Below, piece by piece: positions 1 to 7,433 of a stretch of 64,000 nt of DNA. The notes below the pieces were generated by a model. The model saw only the letters and a program-made list of their open reading frames with translations, searched no databases and was not told where the DNA came from. Numbering within the stretch: the stretch's first letter is position 1; each line of letters starts with the position of its first letter. Made by a program: the position numbers and the translations under genes. The stretch comes from Achromobacter xylosoxidans (GTDB lineage: Bacteria > Pseudomonadota > Gammaproteobacteria > Burkholderiales > Burkholderiaceae_B), in assembly GCF_002192695.1 (NCBI RefSeq), contig NZ_MTLG01000011.1, forward strand, positions 1 through 64,000, read 5' to 3'.

Positions 1-114
1 TTGCCCTGGGAGGGCTTCTCGCACAAGAACAGCCGCATATCCGTCCATCCGATTCCCGTGGTTCATGGAGTTGCTGGGATCGAGCATGCCGAGCACCACC
101 GCGAGCAGCAGCAA
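1..114 (-). CDS. Possible 5' end of an exported ICE protein (partial)
   Basis: On the minus strand an open frame begins after an in-frame stop at 142-144 and runs off the left edge. Its first residues after a possible TTG start (112-114) are strongly hydrophobic (LLLLAVVLG), like a signal peptide or membrane anchor. A later ATG at 82-84 could be the start instead. No convincing ribosome binding site is visible and I do not recognise the family. Its position, downstream of ssb and about 130 bp below a conserved ICE palindrome, is the main reason to list it. Confidence 0.22.
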   Translation of the reverse strand, partial: MLLLAVVLGMLDPSNSMNHGNRMDGYAAVLVREALPGQ

Positions 115-244
115 ACAAGCGGCACGCGGCGGCGACCGCTTTCACGGGATGGAAGGGCTTGTGCGGGGATGGCGAGTGGCCGGAGGTATGCGGGTCGGGA
201 GCGGCGATTCGCGGGTACGCGTGGAAGTCAGTGGACGTTGATGG

Positions 245-265
245 AGCTATCCCCTGGGGATAGCT
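245..265. promoter_or_regulatory. Perfect ICE palindrome, copy 1 (candidate operator)
   Basis: The site is AGCTATCCCC, one central T, then GGGGATAGCT: a perfect 10-bp inverted repeat. It lies in the gap downstream of ssb and upstream of whatever minus-strand gene comes next. Two more copies occur upstream of the InrR-like gene (2254-2274 and 2397-2417). Its repeated placement in gaps upstream of core genes suggests a transcription factor operator. The BisDC regulator encoded nearby is the obvious candidate, but this is inference. Confidence 0.7.
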
Positions 266-317
266 CGCGACGCATGGAGGGCGGCTAAGCACCGCGGCAG
301 CCGCCCTCCGTGCCGGG

Positions 318-758
318 TCACTTCCTGCGCTTCGTCTCTTTCGGCGCGGTCGATTCCTGGTCGGCCTGCGGCTTCGGTTCTGCCTCCTGCGGCTTCGGGC
401 TGAGGACCACAGACTCGATGCGGTACGGTAGGATGCCGACGCTGCGCGCGTTGACTTGCCAGGTCTCGCGTGGCTGATCTTCGTTGTCCGTCCAGGGCTC
501 GCGCTCCATGCGGCCGATCACCAGCACCCGCATACCCTTCTGGTAGAGGCTCTGCCAGTGCTCGGCGTCGCGGTGCCAGATTTCCACCGGCGCCCAGAAG
601 CCGCCACGGTCCTCAAAGGTGCCATCCTTCTTGGGAACGGGGTTGTCGAAATAGACGTTCAGGCGCAGCAGGCGGGTGGGCTCGTCGTTGCCATTGGGGA
701 ATTCGCGGTACTCCGGTGGCGAGCCGATGTTGCCTTCGCCAGAAAAATGCGTGCTCAT
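318..758 (-). CDS. ssb: ICE single-stranded DNA-binding protein
   Basis: The 146-residue protein has an OB-fold-like core (about residues 28-110) with the SSB-style pattern of an N-terminal beta strand, a central RVLVIGRME strand and a final VNARSVGIL strand. A proline/glutamine/lysine-rich acidic-basic tail follows. ICE-borne SSBs coat the single-stranded DNA formed during rolling-circle replication and transfer. The start is supported by GGAG upstream of the ATG. It is the last gene of the InrR-DUF3158-SSB group, matching the inrR-ssb order of ICEclc. The tail lacks the classical DDDIPF tip and ends in KRRK, so recruitment of host partners may differ. Confidence 0.85.
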   Translation of the reverse strand: MSTHFSGEGNIGSPPEYREFPNGNDEPTRLLRLNVYFDNPVPKKDGTFEDRGGFWAPVEIWHRDAEHWQSLYQKGMRVLVIGRMEREPWTDNEDQPRETWQVNARSVGILPYRIESVVLSPKPQEAEPKPQADQESTAPKETKRRK

Positions 759-831
759 GGTGTGATCTCCGTGGTGGTTGAAATACCCGTGCCTCGTCGG
801 CGCCGGGCGCGTGCTGGGATGGCTGGCGCAA

Positions 832-1359
832 TCACCGATCGCGCATTGCGGGCGGGGTGGACGTGAGCCGGCGCAGGTAGGCGTTGTCTGCCTCGGCCGC
901 CTTGCTGGCGCATTCCTGCGCCTGCCTGCCCAAGGTGTGCAGCAGGCTGATCTGCATGTTCAACGTGATGCGCTGCAGCTCGATCGCGTGCAGGTCGGCC
1001 AGCAGGTTAGCCGGCGTGCTGGTGCTCGCCATCAGCTCCTGCCACAGGGCTACGCCCATGGCCGTGCGGTCGTGCTTGCGCCAGCGAAGGAACGTCGTTC
1101 CCGCGCCAGTTGTCTGCTGGGCCAGCTCGATGGGTAGCAGGTGGAAGGGATGCCCGACTGCCTGTTGCAGCACCTGTCGCTGCGCCAAGCCAATCAGTTC
1201 GTCGCGCATGGCGAAGCACTGGCTGGCCCAGGCCTCGAAGTCCCCTTTACCTTTAAAAGGCTTTAAAAGGCCTTTTAGAGAGGCCGCGTGTTCCAGCCGC
1301 ATGAAGGCTTGCTGTTGCAGGCCCCGGAAGTAGCGGATCGGTTGGTTCAGATCGCTCAT
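832..1359 (-). CDS. DUF3158-family ICE core protein
   Basis: This 175-residue protein belongs by sequence style and position to the DUF3158 group found between the TIGR03761 protein and SSB in ICEclc-like elements. No enzymatic motif is visible. It is mainly helical, with many Gln and Leu residues and an arginine-rich stretch around residues 95-105. Its ATG overlaps the stop of the upstream InrR-like gene in an ATGA, so the two are probably translationally coupled. The cellular role is unknown; co-transcription with ssb suggests a job in ICE DNA processing or its control. Confidence 0.7.
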   Translation of the reverse strand: MSDLNQPIRYFRGLQQQAFMRLEHAASLKGLLKPFKGKGDFEAWASQCFAMRDELIGLAQRQVLQQAVGHPFHLLPIELAQQTTGAGTTFLRWRKHDRTAMGVALWQELMASTSTPANLLADLHAIELQRITLNMQISLLHTLGRQAQECASKAAEADNAYLRRLTSTPPAMRDR

Positions 1360-2135
1360 GCGGGTTCGTCCTCACCGGCTGCGGTTTCGGATGGCTCGGC
1401 GGTGATGGCTTCATCGCCGGACGGAGGCGCTGCGGCAGAACCATCGCTGCGCTGTTGCAGGCCACGGCGCGCGATGGGCGGCGCAAACTTCGAACGGCGT
1501 GTGCCTTCGAGCACCTCCTGGGGCAGTTCGCCGAACTTCTCCAGCGCCGCCCGCGCTGCGGCATTTTTGGCCGCGAAGTCGTCGCGGGTGCAGCCCGAGT
1601 AGCGATACTGCTGCGCCAGACTGAACAGGCTACGCAGCGCGTGGGCGCCTTCGTTGAGCCAGCGCTCCAATGTCGAGCGATCGATCAGCGCGGTGTGATG
1701 GGCGAGGATCAACTTGCGGGCGATGTCGTCGTAGTCGGCCAGGAGATAGACCGCCGCGAAGCCGAGCTGCGCGTTCACAAACAAGGGGAGCTTCACCGGC
1801 TGCACGTTGAGGTTTTCGCCCAGGCTCAATGCTGCGGGTACGCCGGCCAGTGCCTGGTCAACTTGCTCGCGCAGCGATTGCAGCGTGGATTTGGTCTGGT
1901 CGAGCTTTTCCTCGATGCGCAACATCCACCAGTCGCTGTACGGGTCGTCTTGCTCCGATCCGCGCTTCATCTTGTTCATCACGGCGATGTAGCCGTTGAG
2001 CCCGACAATGCCCGGCCGCCCCTCAGCGGCGGCACGCCCGTGCCAGATGCGCGAGGCGTGGTGGGTGTGAAGCGTCAGCGACATCGCGCTGCGCAAGGAG
2101 CCGAGATTGAGTTGTAAAGGTTCGTTGGTTGCCAT
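1356..2135 (-). CDS. inrR: TIGR03761-family ICE protein, InrR-like
   Basis: The protein (259 residues from the ATG at 2133-2135; a GTG at 2175-2177 would add 14) matches the TIGR03761 family, with the motif SAMSLTLHTHHASRIWHGR near the start. In ICEclc the gene in this position, about 7 kb from attR, is inrR. Its product increases expression of the integrase and of its own promoter PinR during the bistable transfer-competent state. Here the 330-bp upstream gap carries two copies of the ICE palindrome, as expected of a regulated promoter. The C-terminal 40 residues are acidic and disordered. Molecular function is unproven; the symbol rests on position and family. Confidence 0.65.
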   Translation of the reverse strand: MATNEPLQLNLGSLRSAMSLTLHTHHASRIWHGRAAAEGRPGIVGLNGYIAVMNKMKRGSEQDDPYSDWWMLRIEEKLDQTKSTLQSLREQVDQALAGVPAALSLGENLNVQPVKLPLFVNAQLGFAAVYLLADYDDIARKLILAHHTALIDRSTLERWLNEGAHALRSLFSLAQQYRYSGCTRDDFAAKNAAARAALEKFGELPQEVLEGTRRSKFAPPIARRGLQQRSDGSAAAPPSGDEAITAEPSETAAGEDEPA

Positions 2136-2253
2136 GGTGACCGCCCGCTGTGGAAAAAGAGCCGTCAGGATCGGCACGCAACGGAAGGCAGTCAGTCAAC
2201 AAACCGAAATGAATCAGTCCCCGGTTGTCGTGGCAGTGCCAGCCCGAGGCACG

Positions 2254-2274
2254 AGCTATCCCCAGGGGATAGCT
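2254..2274. promoter_or_regulatory. ICE palindrome, copy 2, in the inrR promoter region
   Basis: Perfect inverted repeat AGCTATCCCC, central A, GGGGATAGCT. It lies 119-139 bp upstream of the proposed inrR ATG in the 2136-2466 gap, which otherwise contains no gene. Confidence 0.7.
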
Positions 2275-2396
2275 CCATCAAACGCCATGGAGCGCTGTTC
2301 GCGCGAATGGTCAGCGTCGCTCCTGAAACCGGCGCCATTGCAGTGCAGTGGACGAAAGTACCGGGCCGCACCTGTCGGCGTTACGCCTTACATTAC

Positions 2397-2417
2397 ATCT
2401 ATCCCCTGGGGATAGCT
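2397..2417. promoter_or_regulatory. ICE palindrome, copy 3, in the inrR promoter region
   Basis: Same palindrome as at 245 and 2254, with one change in the left outer arm (ATCTATCCCC instead of AGCTATCCCC). It is 143 bp further upstream of inrR than copy 2 and 50 bp after the stop of the replication-type gene. Confidence 0.65.
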
Positions 2418-2466
2418 CTACTGACGGCCACGGATGTCTGCTTCATGAACATGCCGCTCGTAACGA

Positions 2467-3717
2467 TCAGCTCTTGCGCAGAAGGTCACGCAGCCGTTCG
2501 ATGTGCTGTTTGGCCACCTCGGGTGGAACCACATTGCGTGGTGCCTCAGACGGCGCATCTCGCGCGGCGGTGGGGGGTGCTGTCGCGCCAGCCTGCTTGG
2601 CCCACGCGTTGAACTCGCCACGGATGGCGCGCTGGATGATGCCGAACAGGTAGCCGGCCGGGTTGCGGATGGTGTTGCCGCGACAACGATCGGCCCATTC
2701 GTCCAGCACGGCCTGACGCAGCGGGACATCGACCTGCTGCAATGCCACCATCGCCCCGGCCTGCTGCTCTTCTTTCAAACCAAGGAAGCGATCAGGCAAG
2801 CGGACACCTTGCATCGCGCGCGCCTGCCCACGCTCGCGCGCGGTAGTACGTACTTCATTAATACGACTACTACGTACAGTACGGTCCTGCTTCGGATTCC
2901 GAAGAGAGCCGGCTGACGCGGGTTTCGGCCCTGCTTCGGATTCCGAAGACGGGTGCTCGGGATTCCGAAGAAGGCTTGGAGCCCCTTCTTCGGAATCGTG
3001 AACCATGTCCTCCTGTGGATAACTCTCTTGCGTCCCGATGCCCTGGCTGGCGAGGCGTTCGGCAAGGACCTGCAGCCGCGAGGGCAGCGTGCGGCCGGAC
3101 AGCAACGGGTCTTCGGCGATCTCCTTGAGGGTGTGCAGACCCACGACCTGAACGGCCTTGGCCGAGTGGCCCAGAGCCTGGCTGACGAGCTGCAAGTAGT
3201 CCGCGTCGAGCTGCATCGCCTCGAATGGAGTCAAGGGCTCGTCGTGCAGAACATAGAGGTTGCCGAGAATACGGCCGGTCTTGGGGTCGCGTCTGCGCCG
3301 CACGAGACTCAACCAGCGTGTCAGGCGCAACAGCGTCAGCGCGCGTGCGACGGTCTCGTGGGAGGCTTGTCCAGCGCAGGGTGTTGACGCGAGCCATGGC
3401 CGAAGTTGCTCATATGTCGGAAACGCTGTGACGCCATCCTCGTTGAGCATCATCCGAAACACTTGCCACGCATTGCGCTCCAGCGGTGTCAGGCGTCGGT
3501 CGAGAAAGAGCCGCCGCGGCACGCTCTCGTGCCGATTGCCGCTGAAAAGGAAACCGTCACCAGATGTTGACCCGGGCGACGGTGCAGATGCGGGTGCGGG
3601 TGCGGATGCGGGCGCGCGGGGTTTGGGCGCAAGGTCTTTCAGCGCGCTGTCGAACAGATCAGCGAGGGCGACGGGGCCATGGCGTGATGCTCGTGGTGCT
3701 GAGTCATCCACGGCCAT
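2467..3717 (-). CDS. STY4528-family pathogenicity-island replication protein
   Basis: This 416-residue protein resembles the STY4528 family of ICE/pathogenicity-island replication proteins. Residues about 60-190 hold the conserved block (RRLFLDRRLTPLERNAWQVF, then YEQLRPWLA and VARALTLLRLTRWLSLVRRRRD), which looks like a winged-helix replication-initiator fold. Residues about 230-310 form a low-complexity linker with repeated SSESEAG and LRNPK motifs, encoded by palindromic DNA repeats. A conserved C-terminal domain follows (QVDVPLRQAVLDEWADRC and PAGYLFGIIQRAIRGEFNAWA). The gene lies 3 bp after the DUF2857 gene, so it probably belongs to the same transcript. Confidence 0.75.
   Translation of the reverse strand: MAVDDSAPRASRHGPVALADLFDSALKDLAPKPRAPASAPAPASAPSPGSTSGDGFLFSGNRHESVPRRLFLDRRLTPLERNAWQVFRMMLNEDGVTAFPTYEQLRPWLASTPCAGQASHETVARALTLLRLTRWLSLVRRRRDPKTGRILGNLYVLHDEPLTPFEAMQLDADYLQLVSQALGHSAKAVQVVGLHTLKEIAEDPLLSGRTLPSRLQVLAERLASQGIGTQESYPQEDMVHDSEEGAPSLLRNPEHPSSESEAGPKPASAGSLRNPKQDRTVRSSRINEVRTTARERGQARAMQGVRLPDRFLGLKEEQQAGAMVALQQVDVPLRQAVLDEWADRCRGNTIRNPAGYLFGIIQRAIRGEFNAWAKQAGATAPPTAARDAPSEAPRNVVPPEVAKQHIERLRDLLRKS
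2890..3000. repeat. Iteron-like TTCGGATTCCGAA repeats inside the replication gene
   Basis: Copies of CTTCGGATTCCGAAG, itself nearly palindromic, start at 2890 and 2934. A variant starts at 2956 and an inverted half (CTTCGGAATC) at 2988. The first three starts are 44 and 22 bp apart, multiples of about two helical turns. They encode the repetitive linker of the replication protein. Confidence 0.6.
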
Positions 3718-3720
3718 AAC

Positions 3721-4281
3721 TCAACCCAATCCTTGATCGATCCAGCCTTTGATCGCAGCCCAAACCACCGACAGCGGCAGGTCCATGCCTTCGGCGAGGT
3801 CCATTGCCGCATCAAGGACCGAGGTTTCGTCCTCCAGATCGACATTCCTGCTGCTGGTCACGGCCTTCCAGCGCCGCCACAGTTCCGTGTCCTGCTCCTC
3901 GTCCAGAACCGGATGGCGCCCCTTGCGTTTGGGCAGGCCGAGAACTTCGCGTCGTAGCGCGACTTCCTGATGCGTCAGCCCGTAGAAGCGACTCACCATT
4001 TCCGTACTGGCGCCCAGGCGCAGCATGCGATCGACGGTGGCGATCTCCTTCTCCACGTCCTGTGCCTGCTTGAGCAAGCGTCGGAGCACTTCGCGGTTCA
4101 CGGAGACAGAGCACCAGGAGACGTTGGCATTGGCCAATACGCTGATCAGCGCTGGATGCTTGAGCGCATCCAACTCTTCCTCCCCGAACCCCATCGCCTT
4201 GCATCGACGCAATTGGCCGTTGCGCAGGTCGTAGAGCGCCTGGGCGAGGACGGCCTGATTGAGTGGGTTCGGTGCGGACAT
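3721..4281 (-). CDS. bisC: DUF2857 regulator, BisC-like
   Basis: The 186-residue protein is of the DUF2857 family and sits directly after the ParB-like gene. In ICEclc the DUF2857 protein BisC acts with the ParB-like BisD as the BisDC activator. That activator switches on ICE core promoters in a subpopulation and sustains itself by positive feedback. Visible features are a central helical region with RFYGLTHQEVALRREVLGLP, resembling the helix-turn-helix of FlhC-type regulators, and a basic stretch KRKGRHP. A GAGGGAT Shine-Dalgarno sequence precedes the ATG. The role is transferred from the known family and gene order. Confidence 0.7.
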   Translation of the reverse strand: MSAPNPLNQAVLAQALYDLRNGQLRRCKAMGFGEEELDALKHPALISVLANANVSWCSVSVNREVLRRLLKQAQDVEKEIATVDRMLRLGASTEMVSRFYGLTHQEVALRREVLGLPKRKGRHPVLDEEQDTELWRRWKAVTSSRNVDLEDETSVLDAAMDLAEGMDLPLSVVWAAIKGWIDQGLG

Positions 4282-4296
4282 GCTGGTATCCCTCGC

Positions 4297-5949
4297 TCAG
4301 GTCCCAGAACCGACAGCGCCGGCTTCCAGGTCCAGTAGGCGTCGGGCCAACCGCAGCAGTCGGAACAGCTTGACCAGCGCGGTGTCGCTCAATCGCAAGG
4401 CCGCATCGTCCTGGCCGTGCAGCAGTGCCGGCAGGTCGGTGACGATTTGCCCGCTGTCCAAGCCGACGTCGGCCGGCGGCTGACCGGCCAGAGAAACCAG
4501 TAGCGCGAGCACGGCGCGTCCCAGGGGCGAAGAAGGCCGGGCCTGGGCGCGGCACGCGAACCCGATGCCATCGGGACGATCCGCGACGTACTCGTCCAGC
4601 TCGGCCTCGCCTGCGATCTCGCGCGCGAACTGCGCGATGTGGATGCGTAGCCGATCGGGCGTATCCAGTCCAGGGTCGATATACCAGATGTCCGAGATGG
4701 GATAGAGGCCACCGGCCTGCACTGGAATCGACTGCAATACGTTGGCTGAGAAATCGGGCGGTAGCGCATCGCCTAACTGATCGGCGACCATGCGCTGGAT
4801 GGACTGGAGCCGCTCCGTCGTTGGTGCCGGGGAGATGATGTGCTCCTGAAGCAAATCGCCGACCCCTGCCGTAGGGCTGGCCGCGGAGGCCTCCCTCGGG
4901 GCCATGTCGTCCTCGCGCCGCGTAGGCGCGGCCGCTGCATGGCCTGGACGTGGTGCAGGCGTGATAGTGGATGGTGCTGATTCAACCGGCGATCGCGCGA
5001 TGGCCCCAGGCTCAGGCAATGCGGGCGGCGCCGATGGCGGCGTCGGGTCGCTGACCAACGCACGGTGACGGCTCTCCGATTCGGTCAGGTCCAGCGCCAG
5101 GACGTCGTAGTCGATGCCCAGCAATTCGGACATCTGGCCGATCAGCTCGTCTTGCACTCGCTGCGGCGAAAACTCGTCAGCCTGCGTGTCGAATTGCGAC
5201 AGCACTTCCTGAAAGAAGCCGTCGAAATCCAGAGGAAGAGAGCGGCCTTTGGCGTACTGCTCCCAGGTGCGCTCACAGGCCTTGCGCATGACCGATAGCC
5301 GCTCGACCTGGTGGCGGCCCAATCCGCCATAGAGCACGGTCGGGATCGCGGGCAGCAGATAGCGGACCGCATCGACCATGCGGCTGATGTGCGACTGCTG
5401 TACCGGGTAGCCATCGGCGGCCAGGCGGCGAGCCAGTTCGGACTGGCTCAGCGTGGTGCCGCTTTCCTCTTCGTAGAACTCACGCGCTTTCTCGACGCCG
5501 AGGGCTCGCTCGATGAACGTCAGGCCGCCGCGTAGCTCGTTCTCCGCAAGGTGCCCGGTCAATGCGACGATCTCGCCACGTGCGGGCCAGGGGCGGAACA
5601 AGCACGATATGCGGAAGAATCGCTCGTCCTTGGTCTCCGACCAGAGTTCACGCAGGATCGCCAGCCGCGTGTTGCCGCCGTTGCGGATGATGTAGTGATC
5701 TTCGCCTGGACGGCGCGTGATGGCCGGCGCCGCATCCAGGCCGCGTTCACGGATGGAAGCCTTGATTTCCTCGTAGGCGGAATTGCGCTTCTTGCGTGGA
5801 TCGTGATCGTAGGGACGCAACTGGTCTAACGTCACGACCATCGGCGTGTCGACAATCGGGTCGCTCAAGGCGGTGGCGGATGGACCGCTACGTTCGAACC
5901 CGGCGGCAAGCAGCTTGCCAGCCATGTCCTGGGACCTCATATCAGCCAT
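4297..5949 (-). CDS. bisD: ParB-family protein, BisD-like
   Basis: This 550-residue protein starts with a ParB/Srx N-terminal domain (LRPYDHDPRKKRN, then ITRRPGEDHYIIRNGGNTRLA at about residues 44-95). It continues with the ParB helix-turn-helix region (QSELARRLAADGYPVQQSHISRM at about 170-190). A Pro/Ala-rich linker (about 310-360) joins a long ICE-specific C-terminal domain. In ICEclc this protein partners BisC to activate core genes. It could also act with ParA in stabilising the excised circle. Its ATG overlaps the preceding small gene by 8 bp, so the genes are coupled. Confidence 0.78.
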   Translation of the reverse strand: MADMRSQDMAGKLLAAGFERSGPSATALSDPIVDTPMVVTLDQLRPYDHDPRKKRNSAYEEIKASIRERGLDAAPAITRRPGEDHYIIRNGGNTRLAILRELWSETKDERFFRISCLFRPWPARGEIVALTGHLAENELRGGLTFIERALGVEKAREFYEEESGTTLSQSELARRLAADGYPVQQSHISRMVDAVRYLLPAIPTVLYGGLGRHQVERLSVMRKACERTWEQYAKGRSLPLDFDGFFQEVLSQFDTQADEFSPQRVQDELIGQMSELLGIDYDVLALDLTESESRHRALVSDPTPPSAPPALPEPGAIARSPVESAPSTITPAPRPGHAAAAPTRREDDMAPREASAASPTAGVGDLLQEHIISPAPTTERLQSIQRMVADQLGDALPPDFSANVLQSIPVQAGGLYPISDIWYIDPGLDTPDRLRIHIAQFAREIAGEAELDEYVADRPDGIGFACRAQARPSSPLGRAVLALLVSLAGQPPADVGLDSGQIVTDLPALLHGQDDAALRLSDTALVKLFRLLRLARRLLDLEAGAVGSGT

Positions 5950-6199
5950 GGCCGCATTCCTTTACGCTCGCGGCCTGGGCTTGGGCCTGGCGCTCGGCAC
6001 GGCGGATCTGCGCGCGGGCGTTGAGGGTCGCCCGGTGGTCGCTCGCGGTCGAGCTGGTGTAGATCGCGGCGCAGCCGACCTTGGTGAACTTGAGGTGTCC
6101 ACCCGGTGTGCGTTTGACGTGCCAGCCTTCGCTGATCGCAAATTCGATCAGGACGCGTAGCCGCTTGTGGCCGCGGGCCAGTTCATGTGCGCTTGCCAT
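5942..6199 (-). CDS. Small HicA-like protein between ParA and ParB ('shi' position)
   Basis: Starting at the ATG at 6197-6199, which has GGGAGGC upstream, the product is 85 residues. It carries WHVKRTPGGHLKFTK, then an ASDHRATLNARAQIRRAERQ tail. This matches the pattern of the HicA double-stranded-RNA-binding fold (W-rt-GSH-h, then a short arm and helix). The catalytic-type histidine is present in GGH. No HicB-like antitoxin lies beside it, and it overlaps parA by 17 bp and the parB-like gene by 8 bp. It occupies the place of the short shi gene of ICEclc, whose product affects the host cell. The HicA likeness is my reading and could be only a shared fold. Confidence 0.6.
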   Translation of the reverse strand: MASAHELARGHKRLRVLIEFAISEGWHVKRTPGGHLKFTKVGCAAIYTSSTASDHRATLNARAQIRRAERQAQAQAASVKECGHG

Positions 6200-7058
6200 G
6201 CTGCCTCCCAGTCTCAGAAGGACGCTGCTGGCGGCCGGACACGAAGGCCAATTGATCCTGCCATTGCGGGAACAACTCGCTGGCAAGGGCGCGCATGGTG
6301 TCGAGAGCGGCTGGCGCGACTCTGCCCGGTGGCTGTCGGTACTCGACGCGATGCACCGGCAGGCCGCGGGTCGCAGCGCGCGGATAGGCTTCGATAGCCG
6401 GCACGTCAGTACCCAGCACACGGATGCCGGCATGCTCCTGGAACAGGTCGCGCAGGGCCTGCTGGATCAGCCGCGCGTTGGCGGACACGGGGTGGACGCG
6501 GTTGATGAGCAGGTGCAGCGGCGGCGGTTCGATGCCGAGGTGTCGGTACGGCGCGATGTCCTCCAGCAACTGCATGGTGCCGCGCCGCAACTCGCGGGCC
6601 GCGAGGATTTCCGGGGTCACGGGCGACAGCGCAAGATCGGAGGCGAGCACGGCCATCTCCAGCAAGACGCTGCGCGCGCCCTGGGTGTCGATCAACAGCA
6701 GGTCATAGAGAGGCGCCAGCACCGGCAACAGATGGCGTAACCGCAGGCGCCCGTCCGGCGCATGCAGCAGCAAGGTGTTCAGTTCGCCTCGGTGGTCGTT
6801 GGAGAGCACTAGGTCCAGGCCCGCGATGCTCGTGCGGGACACGAGCCGGTCGAGATCGCGCTCGTTGAAGGCCAGCAGCTCGTAGATGCCACCGGGCGCG
6901 CGGTGGGCCAGTTCGTAATAGGACGACAACGTGGGCTGCACGTCGAGGTCGAGCAGCAGTACGCGCAAGCCCGCGTCGGCGGCAAGACCGCCGAGGTTGG
7001 CTGCGGTGGTCGTTTTGCCGACGCCGCCCTTGGTCGAGATGATGGATACAACCTGCAT
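6183..7058 (-). CDS. parA: ParA-family ATPase of the ICE
   Basis: The 291-residue protein is a ParA/Soj-type deviant Walker ATPase: KGGVGKTT (about residues 10-17) is the Walker A motif with the signature lysine, LLLDLDVQPTLS is the Walker A' region and LLLIDTQGA the Walker B. In ICEs ParA works with ParB-like proteins in maintenance or regulation. GGAG precedes the ATG. The 3' end overlaps the next small gene, consistent with one alpA-parA-small protein-bisD-bisC operon read leftward. The C-terminal 30 residues are basic and rich in Gln and Arg. Confidence 0.88.
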   Translation of the reverse strand: MQVVSIISTKGGVGKTTTAANLGGLAADAGLRVLLLDLDVQPTLSSYYELAHRAPGGIYELLAFNERDLDRLVSRTSIAGLDLVLSNDHRGELNTLLLHAPDGRLRLRHLLPVLAPLYDLLLIDTQGARSVLLEMAVLASDLALSPVTPEILAARELRRGTMQLLEDIAPYRHLGIEPPPLHLLINRVHPVSANARLIQQALRDLFQEHAGIRVLGTDVPAIEAYPRAATRGLPVHRVEYRQPPGRVAPAALDTMRALASELFPQWQDQLAFVSGRQQRPSETGRQHGKRT

Positions 7059-7101
7059 GGCGCTCTCCGTCTAGGGATAGGGAATTCCGAGGGAGAGCCG
7101 C

Positions 7102-7314
7102 TCAGGTGCGATTGTTGAGGCGTTCGGCGATCCATTGGTCGATCTCGACCGAATCCCAGCCCACTGCACGCACGCCCAGACGCAGCGCCTGGGGGAACTT
7201 GCCGGCACGCATCAGGTTGTAGATGTGGGCACGCTTGAAGCCGGACTTGGCCTCGACTTCATCGAGACGCAAGATGCGGCGCTCGTTGGGCGGTAGTACA
7301 GGTATCTGCGACAT
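7102..7314 (-). CDS. alpA: AlpA-family excisionase/transcription regulator
   Basis: A 70-residue protein with a MerR/AlpA-type winged helix: RILRLDEVEAKSGFKRAHIYNLM then GKFPQALRLG and GWDSVEIDQWIAER. In ICEclc alpA is the first gene of the operon that carries bisD and bisC, and its promoter is the target of BisR. I chose the ATG at 7312-7314 because AGGAG lies eight bases upstream. The in-frame GTG nine bases earlier would have that sequence too close. The 120-bp gap to bisR holds an inverted repeat. Confidence 0.85.
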   Translation of the reverse strand: MSQIPVLPPNERRILRLDEVEAKSGFKRAHIYNLMRAGKFPQALRLGVRAVGWDSVEIDQWIAERLNNRT

Positions 7315-7396
7315 GGCGGTCACTCCTGAACGCTCAGTGGCGTTTGTTGGCGTGACACCTATTCAAATGTCGACTTCTGTCTCAGGCCACCGTAAA

Positions 7397-7415
7397 TGCG
7401 GTTTCCGTGACCGCA
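7397..7415. promoter_or_regulatory. Inverted repeat in the alpA promoter (candidate BisR site)
   Basis: TGCGGT (7397-7402) and ACCGCA (7410-7415) form a perfect 6-bp dyad with a 7-bp spacer, 83-101 bp upstream of the alpA ATG. In ICEclc BisR activates this promoter, so this dyad is a reasonable operator candidate. Confidence 0.4.
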
Positions 7416-7433
7416 GATTCGGGCTTGCAAATA

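Noticed and set aside
1..288. Plus-strand open frame at the left edge
   Set aside because: It is against the direction of all ICE core genes and includes the regulatory palindrome; the sequence is a random Arg/Gly-rich translation.
2843..2885. AT-rich TACGTAC-containing segment inside the replication gene
   Set aside because: It contains a 10-bp palindrome (AGTACGTACT) but no consistent second copy, so I did not call it a site.
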